Made by a program: the position numbers and the translations under genes. Positions 17,291 through 26,600 of a DNA stretch of 64,000 nucleotides are shown here, piece after piece (within the stretch, counting starts at the first letter, position 1; every line of letters begins with the position of its first letter). The stretch is taken from contig JBKDAM010000016.1 in NCBI GenBank assembly GCA_046316495.1, positions 11,064 through 75,063 of the forward strand, read 5' to 3'. Source of the DNA: M3007 sp046316495. GTDB taxonomy: Bacteria > Bacteroidota > Bacteroidia > Chitinophagales > Saprospiraceae. Under the pieces are notes generated by a model that made no database searches, was not told the DNA's origin, and was given only the letters and a program-made list of their open reading frames with translations.

Positions 17291-18427
17291 ATGAAAAAGC
17301 TACTTTTCCCCTTACTCTTGCTTCTACACTCAGGTGTCAATTCCCAAGCACAAGCAATTGATACCATGGAGCAGATCATTCAATACCGATCCCAGCTCAA
17401 ACAGGCCCTCCGAACCGGCAATCGGGCCGCTGGAACAGAAATCACCAAAACATTACTCCCCTATTACAGCTTTCAGCACTGGGCCTTGATGTGGGATGAA
17501 CGCTGGTTAATTTACCATTGGTCAGGACAAGAACGAACCCTTCTGGAGGAGGTAAAACTACACACAGAATCCAGCCGATACCTGGAAGAATACGCCAAGG
17601 CCCCACCCGCCGATAGCCTCTTCGAAGTAGCCGATTCGCTGATGTACACCCTCCGTCCCAAGTACGCTGCAGAGCTAGTAGACCGTGGACTCAGTCTGGA
17701 AGAACAAGCCTTTGTGCTACTGCACCTACAATACCTGCTTCGCAACCACGAGGAAGCTGAAAAAGAGAAAAGAGCACTCTTCCTTCAAGACTACCCAGAA
17801 TCCCCGTTCTCGACCTATATTAAAACCTTTTTGCCACTCCCCCCAGCCCCCATTGATTATTACTGGTCGCTGGATGCCCGGATACTTAACAACAACTGGA
17901 CGGGTGACTTATTGCCTATCCTAAACCCGGGTTGGGGAGGCCAAGTGGGTGTATTCCTCCACAAAAAACGGTGGAATTTTGGAATGAATTTACAATTGTC
18001 CAGGCAAAAACTAAACCGCCCCATCACCGAGAGATACGATGTCTGGCCCAAAAATGCACCCTCCTCCTTCCTGGGATTCGGTATTCAAGGCGGATTTACA
18101 GTACTCAACCAATCCAAAATCAAAATATGGCCAAGTGTGGAAGCGGGTTGGAATAACCTGACCCCTGTCAACAACAAAGACAGTGGCATACCAGACGAAT
18201 TGTTCTACTCCCTGTTTACCTACCAATCCGCCTATGTAGGAGCAGCACTCAACGTAGATTTAAAAATGGTTCCCCAAACACCCCATCCTAAAGGACTTTA
18301 CCCCACCAAATACAACGGGATCCGAATCGCGCTTGGATACAACCTTTTGAATTTTCACTGGGCCAATTCACAACTCGATGGAAATGCCGTTTACCTGGCC
18401 ATTGGATACCAATTATCCACCAACTAA
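17291..18427 (+). CDS. Exported protein, helical N-terminus plus outer-membrane barrel-like C-terminus
   Basis: A 378-residue protein with a signal peptide (1-21, ending NSQAQ). Residues about 25-175 look helical and repeat-like (for example 'LSLEEQAFVLLHLQYLLRNH'). Residues about 185-378 alternate polar and hydrophobic residues with aromatic girdles ('WGGQVGVFLHKKRWNFGMNL', 'YLAIGYQLS'), suggesting a small beta-barrel or beta-sandwich at the outer membrane. I do not recognise a family. It lies 24 bases after dapF and 20 bases before the NAPRTase-like gene, so it is in the same operon. Confidence 0.65.
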   Translation: MKKLLFPLLLLLHSGVNSQAQAIDTMEQIIQYRSQLKQALRTGNRAAGTEITKTLLPYYSFQHWALMWDERWLIYHWSGQERTLLEEVKLHTESSRYLEEYAKAPPADSLFEVADSLMYTLRPKYAAELVDRGLSLEEQAFVLLHLQYLLRNHEEAEKEKRALFLQDYPESPFSTYIKTFLPLPPAPIDYYWSLDARILNNNWTGDLLPILNPGWGGQVGVFLHKKRWNFGMNLQLSRQKLNRPITERYDVWPKNAPSSFLGFGIQGGFTVLNQSKIKIWPSVEAGWNNLTPVNNKDSGIPDELFYSLFTYQSAYVGAALNVDLKMVPQTPHPKGLYPTKYNGIRIALGYNLLNFHWANSQLDGNAVYLAIGYQLSTN

Positions 18428-18447
18428 TACAAAAACAAGACTTCTAT

Positions 18448-19374
18448 ATGCAATTTGACTGGCTATCCGATCTAAGTCCCGCCTTGAAAGCGCAGGAATA
18501 CTGGCAGAAACGCAATTACCAGCAAGAGGGACTTTTTCAGGTCGTGTACCGCCCTAGAAGGCCTTTCGCGATTTCTTGTGGTGCAGGACTGCTGGCAGAG
18601 CATATTCGCCATTTCCGGTTTAGTCCAGCGTTCATTCAACGAATGGGCCAAATGACGGCTGGGGGGGGCGGAAGTATATTTACCGAAAGCTTTTTAAACC
18701 ACCTTCAACGAATGCGGCTACGTGTCAATGTTTGGGCCCCACCCGAAGGCATGCTGCTGCTTCCCGGAGAACCCTTAGCCATCGTGAGCGGTCCAGTAGA
18801 GCAAATCTATCTCATGGAATCCGCTTTTCGATTCCTCCTCTGGCGTTCCTCCCAATGGGCTACCCGGATTGCCTCCGCGCGCTGGCAAGCTCAAAACTGG
18901 ACGGAAGAAGAGGCCCCTGTTGCACCCTCCTCCCCTTTTAACTTTGACGGATGGAAAATTCGAGCGGAATACATCGGGGGCGCCCTGGCAGACGATATTT
19001 TAGACACCATTAAAGAACCTAGCAGACCACCTGACCCGGAAGAGGGATTACACCCACTTGACCAAGAGGGATTAATCCAGGTTAGAAGGGCCTTCAAAGG
19101 GCAAACCGTACTCGGTGATATCTGGTTGACCGCAGCCCAAGAAGAACTCGCCAGCGTCAGCCGAACCCAAGCAGACTTACGGGATATCCGAACAGGAGAG
19201 GTGCGCCACCTTTCCTTTACCCGCTTTCAAAACCTTTACCAACCTGTTCTGGTAAAAGGCCATCCAGTACTCTCCAATACCCGAATTAGCTACCTGCGTC
19301 AGCGAACCCTCAAACAATTGGAACTGTTTCAAGGAGATCGCCTCGAAGCCTATCCAAGGGGATTTAGTTGTTAA
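18448..19374 (+). CDS. Shortened nicotinate phosphoribosyltransferase-like protein
   Basis: 308 residues. The first about 150 residues follow the NAPRTase N-terminal plan: 'RPFAISCGAGLLAEHIRHFR', 'F...FL.HLQRMRLRVNV.APPEG', 'LLLPGEPLAIVSGPVEQIYLMES' and 'WATRIASAR'. The end again fits the family C-terminus ('YQPVLVKGHPV', then an Arg/Leu-rich helix and 'LEAYPRG'). Canonical enzymes are about 400-550 residues and carry a full barrel with the 'EFGLRRAQG' and 'GT.AHS' motifs. Here that region is reduced to a short segment keeping only 'AEYIGG'. Loss of PRPP- and phosphate-binding motifs makes classical activity unlikely. The gene is intact, not frameshifted. It overlaps the convergent RluE-like gene by 11 bases. 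Confidence 0.6.
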   Translation: MQFDWLSDLSPALKAQEYWQKRNYQQEGLFQVVYRPRRPFAISCGAGLLAEHIRHFRFSPAFIQRMGQMTAGGGGSIFTESFLNHLQRMRLRVNVWAPPEGMLLLPGEPLAIVSGPVEQIYLMESAFRFLLWRSSQWATRIASARWQAQNWTEEEAPVAPSSPFNFDGWKIRAEYIGGALADDILDTIKEPSRPPDPEEGLHPLDQEGLIQVRRAFKGQTVLGDIWLTAAQEELASVSRTQADLRDIRTGEVRHLSFTRFQNLYQPVLVKGHPVLSNTRISYLRQRTLKQLELFQGDRLEAYPRGFSC

Positions 19375-19927
19375 TCAAAACTACCTCCCCGGGCTGCAGA
19401 TCGCCCAACTCAATGGCACCAATCGCTACCCGCACGAGGCGGAGGACAGGATAGCCCACCGCTGCACACATTTTTCGGACTTGTCGGTTTTTACCCTCCG
19501 TCAGGGTGATCGCTACCCAGCAGTCCGGAATAGATTTCCGAACCCGTATGGGTGGAACCCGATCCGGCAAAACCGGTGGTTCCTCCAATAAAATAGCTTT
19601 TGCCGGCGCCGTCCGATACGCTTTCCCATTCACTGTAATGGTCACTCCTTGCTCAAGCAAGGCCAGAGCCGCTGCATCTGGAATGCCCTCCACCTGCGCC
19701 CAATAGGTCTTTTCGTGGGCTCGCTTGGGATTCAGAAGCTGATCGTTTAAACGACGGTCATTGGTCAACAATAGCAAACCCTCACTATCTGCATCCAATC
19801 GCCCCACCGGATACACATCTTTCGGAAACGAGAACGCTAAATCAGCAAGGGTCTGCTGACCAGGTACTTCTACGGTAAACTGACTTAGCATACCGTATGG
19901 TTTGTAAATTTTATAGGTTTGGAACAA
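19364..19927 (-). CDS. RluE-like rRNA pseudouridine synthase
   Basis: 187 residues, without an S4 domain. This is typical of the RluE branch of the RsuA/RluB/RluE/RluF family, which converts uridine to pseudouridine in 23S rRNA. The catalytic Asp45 is in 'VGRLDADSEGLLLLTND'. 'KTYWAQVEG' and 'EGKNRQVRKMCAAVGYPV' are the other family motifs. It starts with 'YKIYKPYGMLSQF' as RluE does. It lies 2 bases after the esterase stop on the minus strand, so it is probably co-transcribed with it. Confidence 0.9.
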   Translation of the reverse strand: MFQTYKIYKPYGMLSQFTVEVPGQQTLADLAFSFPKDVYPVGRLDADSEGLLLLTNDRRLNDQLLNPKRAHEKTYWAQVEGIPDAAALALLEQGVTITVNGKAYRTAPAKAILLEEPPVLPDRVPPIRVRKSIPDCWVAITLTEGKNRQVRKMCAAVGYPVLRLVRVAIGAIELGDLQPGEVVLINN

Positions 19928-19929
19928 AA

Positions 19930-21177
19930 TTAGCGCTGAATAGAAAGCGATTTTACCACTCTCCCCTTGGAAGTAATGATTTGTAAGGAATAGTTACCTG
20001 CTGGATACCGCCCCACTTGCAATGCTTGTCCAGACCAATAGGCATCATTAACAAAGAGCAACTGCCCTTGCTGATTCCAGCATTCGATTCGAACTGGAGT
20101 AGAGGGATCCTCCAGGAGCAGTGAAAAAGAGGAAGCAGCCGGATTAGGAAATACCTGAACAGAGGCTTCCCAATTGGCTGGCTCGGAGAGATCACTCGTT
20201 GCGCAAACCACCGCCTCAAAATAGTCAAAGCATTTTTGCTGAAAATTGGCATATTGCGCAGCATTTTGAGTATTAGTATACATCCCTGTATGATCACCAC
20301 CAACTACTGTTTCGAGGTAATGAGTAAGGCCTACCTCGTCCGCTCGGGGATGAATCAGGCCAGAACCCTCTAGGTAAGCAATTCCGGCAGCCAAGCCTGT
20401 TTCAAAGTACACCGTGTTGTCATTCGTACCATGGATACTCACCAATGGAACATTCCCAGACTGCAGCCATTCCCTGCGGTAGAGACCTCCAGAGCGGTTG
20501 TAAACTCCACTTACCCTTGATGAAAAAGTACGGTTCAAGGCAGATCCAGAATTCCCATCCAAGCCACCGTTTTCTAATAAAGCATTGGCGATAGACGGTG
20601 GCAAATCATCTCCTTCATCCATGTAAGCATGGTGAAGGGCCGTCACCGCACCAGCTGAATATCCCCCAACGAAAATAAAGTTGGTATCCGCTCGAAATAA
20701 ATTCTGACCAGCCGCATCCGCCCGAAAAAATCGAACCGCTGCTTTCATGTCGCTAACCGCCTTCGTCACCGCACCAAATATGGCAGTTGAGTCCGGAAAA
20801 CCCAGAACCAAAGCAGGATACAAGCGGTATTGAATGGATGCCGCCACATAACCAGCACGTGCAAAACGTTCACAATCGTCTTTCATGCTGGACTTATCGC
20901 CAAAAATAAAGCTACCACCATGCGCCAAGACTACCACCGGACGAGCGGCAGCAGCATCTCCCTCTGGCTCATAAATATCAATTTGCAGCACAACCGAATC
21001 ACTGAAAATAGGCGGTAAATCCTCGTGGTTGGGCGCGGGCGCATAATTGACGGTCGTTTTTTTTACCGTATTAAATAGAGACTGCTTAAAACGGGTACCA
21101 TCACATGCAGCATTCTGCGCTTCGGATGCATCTATGGTCAAAAATAGAAAACCAAGGGTAAATAAAAAGATACGCAT
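19930..21177 (-). CDS. Secreted alpha/beta-hydrolase (carboxylesterase-like) with T9SS sorting domain
   Basis: 415 residues. A signal peptide ends near ASEAQ. The alpha/beta-hydrolase domain has the oxyanion-hole motif 'VVLAHGGSFIFGDKSS' (about 82-97) and the nucleophile elbow 'GGYSAG' (Ser174). The likely acid and His lie in 'HGTNDNTVYFETG' and 'GGDHTGMY'. This resembles carboxylesterase/feruloyl-esterase-like enzymes. The last about 80 residues ('VQVFPNPAASSFSLLLEDP' to 'GRVVKSLSIQR') form a T9SS type-A sorting domain, so it is predicted to be surface-attached or secreted. Substrate is not evident. A TATATTTG promoter element lies at 21263-21270. Confidence 0.86.
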   Translation of the reverse strand: MRIFLFTLGFLFLTIDASEAQNAACDGTRFKQSLFNTVKKTTVNYAPAPNHEDLPPIFSDSVVLQIDIYEPEGDAAAARPVVVLAHGGSFIFGDKSSMKDDCERFARAGYVAASIQYRLYPALVLGFPDSTAIFGAVTKAVSDMKAAVRFFRADAAGQNLFRADTNFIFVGGYSAGAVTALHHAYMDEGDDLPPSIANALLENGGLDGNSGSALNRTFSSRVSGVYNRSGGLYRREWLQSGNVPLVSIHGTNDNTVYFETGLAAGIAYLEGSGLIHPRADEVGLTHYLETVVGGDHTGMYTNTQNAAQYANFQQKCFDYFEAVVCATSDLSEPANWEASVQVFPNPAASSFSLLLEDPSTPVRIECWNQQGQLLFVNDAYWSGQALQVGRYPAGNYSLQIITSKGRVVKSLSIQR

Positions 21178-21262
21178 AGTAGAGAAAAGAATAAAGTAAA
21201 GAGAACGGCATTCACTGCACCGAATACTCGGTTCTTGCTAGTATGCCTGGTCGAAAACGCTC

Positions 21263-21270
21263 CAAATATA
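21263..21270 (-). promoter_or_regulatory. Promoter -7 element of the esterase gene
   Basis: Minus strand TATATTTG, matching TAnnTTTG, about 86 bases upstream of the start at 21177. Confidence 0.5.
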
Positions 21271-21449
21271 CGAAAAGAAAGAAAATACCCCCTTTCTTCC
21301 TAAACTACCTGAACGCAATTTGCCAAAAAAAGTCAATAAAGAACCCTTTTACACCGCCTGAGTAACCTGCCTCCTGTGCCAAAAAGTAAAACGGACAGCT
21401 TTTTACCAACTCTAGTCTTCATTTCTTCAAACGAGCAAATCGGAAACAG

Positions 21450-21457
21450 TACCTTTA
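21450..21457 (+). promoter_or_regulatory. Putative -7 element of the choice-of-anchor-L gene
   Basis: TACCTTTA, one base from TAnnTTTG, about 58 bases upstream of the start at 21516. Confidence 0.4.
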
Positions 21458-21515
21458 CACGCAGAGAATAGGATACACCTTTCTATCCCCTGTACTCTCC
21501 TAAACACTACCCATT

Positions 21516-22985
21516 ATGCAACGATTTTTCACCCTTCTATTCCCCTTTCTCCTCAGCGCAAACCTTGCCAACGCTCAGTTATTTGTGGATACCAGCTACA
21601 CCGTGGAGCAAATGGTGTTTGGTTTTTTCAACAACAACGGCGTCAGCATTTCCAACCTAAACTATACGGGTGCACCAGCTGCATTGGCCTTTTTTGAAGG
21701 CAGCCAATCTAATATTGGCTTAAATGCGGGTTTGCTCATCACTACTGGTAATGCGGAGAATGCGATCGGACCGAATGATACAGAAAGTAGTACCGGCAAC
21801 CTCCAAGTACCCGGCTCCAGCTACTTGGACGCCCTCATTCCAGGCTATACTACCCTTGATGCCGCTGTCATTGAACTAGACCTAGTCCCCACTACCGATA
21901 CCCTTTGTTTTCGATATGTGTTTGCCTCCGAAGAATACCAGGAATATGTAGGAACCAGCTTCAACGATATCTTTGCCTTCTTCATCGAAGGCCCTGGGTA
22001 CTCGACTTCTGATTCCATTTATGTCCAACCCAGCACCTACATTTCATTTGATAGCTGTGTTATCTGTGTGGATACTTTTTTAGTCCAAACCGACACCTTC
22101 TGCTACTTTGATAGCACGCTGATGCAATTGATTTGCAATGAGTACAGTGACACCTTACTGGTTTGGTGCTACACTGATCCGAATTGCGAGCCTGACACTA
22201 TTACCTACCCGGGCTATTGGTACCAGTCACCTGGTGGCACTAATATTGCTCAAATTCCAACGACTAATTTGCCGGTGGCAATCAACAACCTAAACCAATT
22301 CGCTTATGCGCAGTACTATAACTCCAATGCGGGTGGCTTAACGGTCCAATACGATGGATTTACGGTTCCATTATGGGCCAAAGCGGTGGTGACACCAGGA
22401 GAGAGCTACCACATCCGAATCGCCATAGCCGATGCAGGCGACGCTGCATTTGACTCTGGAGTCTTTTTGAGTATTGAAAGTATTGGAGGCGATTCCCTGT
22501 TGCCGGTGGAACCCGCCTTTATTACTCAGCCTGGACCAGACCAACGGACCTTTTATTTTGACAACCAAACCTTATGGGCCACCCAATGGCACTGGGACTT
22601 TGGAGATGGGTTTATCAGTGAGGAGCGGAATCCTACCCACAGTTATACCCAGGATGGCAACTATCAGGTCAACCTGACCGCTAGCAACTGGTGTTCGCAA
22701 GAAACTACCACCTATGCATTGGCGGTGGGTACCACAGGGACCCAAGCAGCGCCAGAGGCCATCTTTAAGATCGCACCGAACCCCACCAACGGAGCAGTGA
22801 ACGTTCAATTGTTAGACTCGGAAACCGCGACTCTGCGTTTATGGAACCTAGATGGCCGCTTATTAGTGGAGCAACAAGTGCAACAGTCTGCTCGCCTATC
22901 GCTGGATGATTTCAACCCAGGGGTTTATATCTTGCAGGTTTTCACCGAGAACGGAATTTTTTCTCAAAAAATTATTCGGAACTAA
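21516..22985 (+). CDS. Choice-of-anchor L domain protein with PKD and T9SS sorting domains
   Basis: 489 residues. It has a signal peptide (1-20, ending LANAQ), then a choice-of-anchor-L domain (about 25-320) opening 'NGVSISNLNYTGAPAALAFF' with 'FRYVFASEEYQEYVGTSFND', the family hallmark. A PKD domain follows (about 335-405; 'WDFGDGFISEERNPTHSY'), and then a T9SS type-A sorting domain (about 415-489; 'FKIAPNPTNGAVNVQLLD' to 'GIFSQKIIRN'). It is likely a surface-displayed or secreted adhesin-like protein. An internal segment rich in Cys, Asp and Thr (about 170-235) is less conserved. It stands alone with its own putative promoter. Confidence 0.9.
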   Translation: MQRFFTLLFPFLLSANLANAQLFVDTSYTVEQMVFGFFNNNGVSISNLNYTGAPAALAFFEGSQSNIGLNAGLLITTGNAENAIGPNDTESSTGNLQVPGSSYLDALIPGYTTLDAAVIELDLVPTTDTLCFRYVFASEEYQEYVGTSFNDIFAFFIEGPGYSTSDSIYVQPSTYISFDSCVICVDTFLVQTDTFCYFDSTLMQLICNEYSDTLLVWCYTDPNCEPDTITYPGYWYQSPGGTNIAQIPTTNLPVAINNLNQFAYAQYYNSNAGGLTVQYDGFTVPLWAKAVVTPGESYHIRIAIADAGDAAFDSGVFLSIESIGGDSLLPVEPAFITQPGPDQRTFYFDNQTLWATQWHWDFGDGFISEERNPTHSYTQDGNYQVNLTASNWCSQETTTYALAVGTTGTQAAPEAIFKIAPNPTNGAVNVQLLDSETATLRLWNLDGRLLVEQQVQQSARLSLDDFNPGVYILQVFTENGIFSQKIIRN

Positions 22986-23047
22986 GCATTCTGCCAGTAG
23001 CTTTGCTGATCAAACAGAAGAGCTACCAGGTTTGGTTCTCCATACTG

Positions 23048-23087
23048 AGCAAGAGCCATTGCCCTCTTTTGGACAATGGCTCTTGCT
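23048..23087 (+). repeat. Perfect 14-bp inverted repeat upstream of truncated MBL gene
   Basis: AGCAAGAGCCATTG (23048-23061) and CAATGGCTCTTGCT (23074-23087) are perfect complements around a 12-base loop. It sits 60 bases after the choice-of-anchor-L stop. No T-run follows it, so it is either a terminator of unusual form or an operator for the next gene. Confidence 0.65.
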
Positions 23088-23101
23088 ACCTATATTGGAT
23101 T

Positions 23102-23581
23102 ATGAAAATACATACGATTGATTTGCAATTTATGGGCGTCGACCGCTCCATCGCGGCGTATGCTGTGGAGGGATCGGGAGGAGTAGTCCTGATAGAGACG
23201 GGGCCTTATTCGACATGGGGGGCCCTTCAAAAAGGCTTGATAGAACATGGATTCCATATTGATCAGATCCAATCTGTTTTTCTGTCACATATTCACTTTG
23301 ATCATGCCGGGGCGGCTTGGGCCTTGGCGGAAAGAGGCGCCACGATTTATGTACATCCAGCAGGGCTTCCCCACTTAGCTGCACCGGAAAAACTGTATAA
23401 CTCTGCCAGGCAGATTTATGGAGATCAGATGGAGTTGCTTTGGGGGAAAATGGAACCGATCGCAGAGGAGCGCTTGTACGCCCCACAGCATGGTGAGACG
23501 ATTGAGACCTGTGGGTTACGGCTAACGGCCTGGTATACGCCCGGTCATGCGGTTCACCACATTGCTTGGGAGGTAGTTTAA
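23102..23581 (+). pseudogene. C-terminally truncated metallo-beta-lactamase-fold hydrolase
   Basis: 159 residues from the ATG at 23102 (MKIHTIDLQF); an upstream in-frame start would run through the 14-bp inverted repeat. It matches an MBL-fold group of about 300 residues: 'IETGPYSTWGALQKGL', the metal motif 'LSHIHFDHAG' (HxHxDH), 'ATIYVHPAGLPHL', and 'WYTPGHAVHHIAW'. It stops there with EVV. The missing half would hold the metal-bridging 'GD' Asp, the last His ligand and the C-terminal helices, so a functional dinuclear site is unlikely. A terminator begins 7 bases after the stop and infB ends at 23650, so no second fragment is nearby. Alternatively the shortened protein has another use. Confidence 0.6.
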
Positions 23582-23587
23582 AAAATG

Positions 23588-23630
23588 AAAAAGCGCCGGG
23601 AAAGCTCAACAGCTCCCGGCGCTTTTTTTA
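23588..23630. terminator. Bidirectional terminator between MBL remnant and infB
   Basis: A perfect 13-bp stem, AAAAAGCGCCGGG (23588-23600) with CCCGGCGCTTTTT (23615-23627), extended inside by AGCT/AGCT, ending in T-runs on both strands. Confidence 0.9.
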
Positions 23631-23649
23631 TAGCCAAACAAAGGAGGAG

Positions 23650-26600
23650 TTACCTCCCGTCCAGTTTGGATTTCACCTCATTAATTACATAAGCTTCAAT
23701 CACGTCACCGACTTTGATATCGTTGAAGTTTTTGACGGTTAGACCGCATTCCATTCCATTTTTTACCTCCTTCACATCTTCTTTAAAGCGCTTGAGAGAG
23801 GAAAGTTCTGCATTTTGGGTAGCGTTAGTTGGGTAGATTACGATACCATCCCGGATAATTCGGACGTAGTGGTTCCTCGCAATTTTGCCCTCTTGTACAT
23901 AACAACCGGCGACGGTACCTACCTTGGTTACCTTGAACAGGTCGCGAACCTCCACTTGGCCCATGAATTCTTCTTCCTTGGTAGGCTCCAACATACCCTC
24001 CATTGCAGCCTTGATTTCCTCGATGGCCTCGTAGATGATGGAGTAGGTTTTGATTTCGACCCCTTCTTTTTCGGCCAGCTTACGCGCACTGATGGATGGG
24101 CGAACTTGGAAACCTACGATGATGGCATCGGAAGCGGAGGCAAGCATGATATCGGAGTCAACGATTTGGCCAACGGCTTTGTGGATAACGGTCACCTGGA
24201 TCTTATCCATAGACAGCTTGATCAACGAGTCGGAAAGTGCTTCTACAGAACCATCCACGTCCCCTTTTACGATCAATTTAAGCTCCTTAAAGTTACCCAG
24301 GGCTAGGCGGCGACCGATTTCATCCAAGCTAATCCGCTTAGTAGCTCTGGTGGCTTGTTCGCGAAGGATTTGAGAGCGCTTGGTTGCGATTTCTTTTGCT
24401 TCGGATTCGGAGGCAGCTTCTTTGATAATTTCGCCTGCTTGTGGGGCACCGGTAAGACCAAGAACCAATACGGGCATCCCAGGACCGGCGGAGGGAACCT
24501 CTTTGCCGCGGTCATTAAACATGGCGCGCACACGACCTGAGAATTCGCCTGCAATGATGGGATCCCCTTTATCGAGGGTACCATTTTGAACCAGGATTTT
24601 GGTTACATATCCCCGTCCTTTTTCCATAGAGGCCTCCAGAACGGTACCGACAGCGCGGCGTTTAGGATTGGCTTTTAGGTTAAGGATATCTGCTTCCAGA
24701 ACAACTTTTTCAAGTAATTTATCAATATTTATGCCCTTTTTGGCAGAGATATCTTGGCTTGGAATTTTACCACCCCAGTCTTCCACCAACAAGTTCATTT
24801 GTGCCAATTCGTTTTTGATACGTTCGGCATCAGCGCCTTCTTTATCAATTTTGTTGATGGCAAAGATGATCGGTACATTAGCTGCTTGGGCGTGGCTGAT
24901 GGCCTCTCTGGTTTGAGGCATGATCGCATCATCAGCTGCCACTACAATAATGGCGATATCGGTTACTTTAGCACCCCGTGCACGCATGGCGGTAAAGGCC
25001 TCGTGACCGGGAGTATCGAGGAAAGTGACTTTTCGTTCATCTCCTTCAATAGTTACTTTAACTTCGTAGGCACCGATGTGCTGAGTGATACCCCCTGCCT
25101 CACCGGCCATTACATTGGCTTTACGAATAAAGTCAAGCAACGATGTTTTACCGTGGTCAACGTGACCCATGACGGTAACGATTGGCTGGCGGGTGCGCAG
25201 ATCCTCCTCGTTATCGACTTCATCTTCCACCTCCATTTGTTCTTCCGCGGAAATGAATTGCACTTCGAATCCAAATTCGCTGGCAACTACCTCGATGATT
25301 TCAGCATCCAGACGTTGGTTAATGGAAACGAAAATACCAAGCGACATACAAGAAGTAATGATATCGATGGGCTTGACGCTCATGAGGGCTGCCAAATCAG
25401 AAACCGATACAAATTCAGTCACCTGCAATACACCGGATTGATTGGCCTCCATTTCGGCCTGTTCGGCACGTTCACGGATCATGGAACGCTTATCCCGGCG
25501 AATTTTTTGGCGTTTCCGGCTAGCCCCGGCGCCGATGCGCGCCATGGTTTGGCGGATTTGATTTTCGATATCCTTTTGGGAAACCGGTTGTGGGGCTGCA
25601 GCACCACCGCCGGTGGTGCCACCTGGGCGGTTACCACCTGGACGATTATTTCCGGCGCCTGCGGGACGGTTGCGGTTCCGATCACCTCCAGTAGTATTAC
25701 TTGGACGGCGATCTCCCTGATTGGAGTTCAGCGAATCCTGAAGTGATTCTGCGGTAACTGGGCGCTGTACCTGCTTGCGTTTGCGTTTTTGGCGATCGCC
25801 TTCCGATTGGCCTGCTGGGCGTGGAGTACTAGGTGTACCTGTTCCTGGAGCGCCCGCACCTGACTGAGGTCGATTTTGGTCTCGACGTTGTCCTTCGGAA
25901 CCAGCTGGTCTGTTTTTGTTGGCACCAGCATTGGCGCCTCCCCTGCCACGATCATCCCTCCGATTGGAAGGGCTAGGCTTTGGAGATGGCTCCTTTTTAG
26001 CCTCCAGATTGATTCGTCCCAATACTTTAAGGCCTCGAAGAGACGGGGCTTCGGCACGGTACAAATCAGCTTCTCCTCCTTCTTCCGAAGCGACGGTGGG
26101 CTCTGGAGCTGGGCTCGGTGTTTCTTTGACAACCGGTTTGGGAGGGGCGGGAGCAGCCGGCTTTTCTACTTCTGGCGCAGGGCTGGAAGCAGCTGGCCTA
26201 GTGGTTTTAGCGGCCTTTTTAGGCTCCTCTTTGACTTCTTTTTTAGGCTCCGGCTTTGGCTCGGGCTTTGGAATGGTCAAATCAATTTTGCCGACAACCC
26301 GTAGTTGAGGCAGCTCACGCTTAATATTGCTCACTTCTTCTGTTTCCTTTTGAGGGGCTGCCGGGCTGGGAGGTAAGGTCAATTTAGGGAGTGGTGACGC
26401 GGGGGTCACAGGAGGAATGGGGCTAGACGCCGGCATTTCTACCGGATCTTTTTTCATAACCGGACGAAGCAGTTTGTCTGCCTCCTTTTTGATAGCAATG
26501 TCTTTCTGAAACTCTTTTTTCAGAACATCGAGCATCTCATCCGTGATCTCTGCCGTCGGCTTTTCCTCTACTTTGGAAAATCCTTTACTGTGAAGTGCCT

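Larger units (their letters stand above)
21178..21515. other. Divergent intergenic region, promoters only
   Basis: 338 bases between the esterase (minus) and the choice-of-anchor-L gene (plus). It holds a minus-strand -7 element (21263-21270) and a plus-strand -7-like element (21450-21457). I see no coding frame or strong hairpin. Confidence 0.6.

Noticed and set aside
23582..23649. Frameshifted second half of the MBL gene
   Set aside because: Only 68 bases, mostly terminator, lie between the stop and the end of infB; no frame there matches the missing half.
24754..25746. 330-codon open frame on the plus strand antisense to infB
   Set aside because: It lies entirely within a conserved infB gene, mirrors its codon bias, and has no family features.
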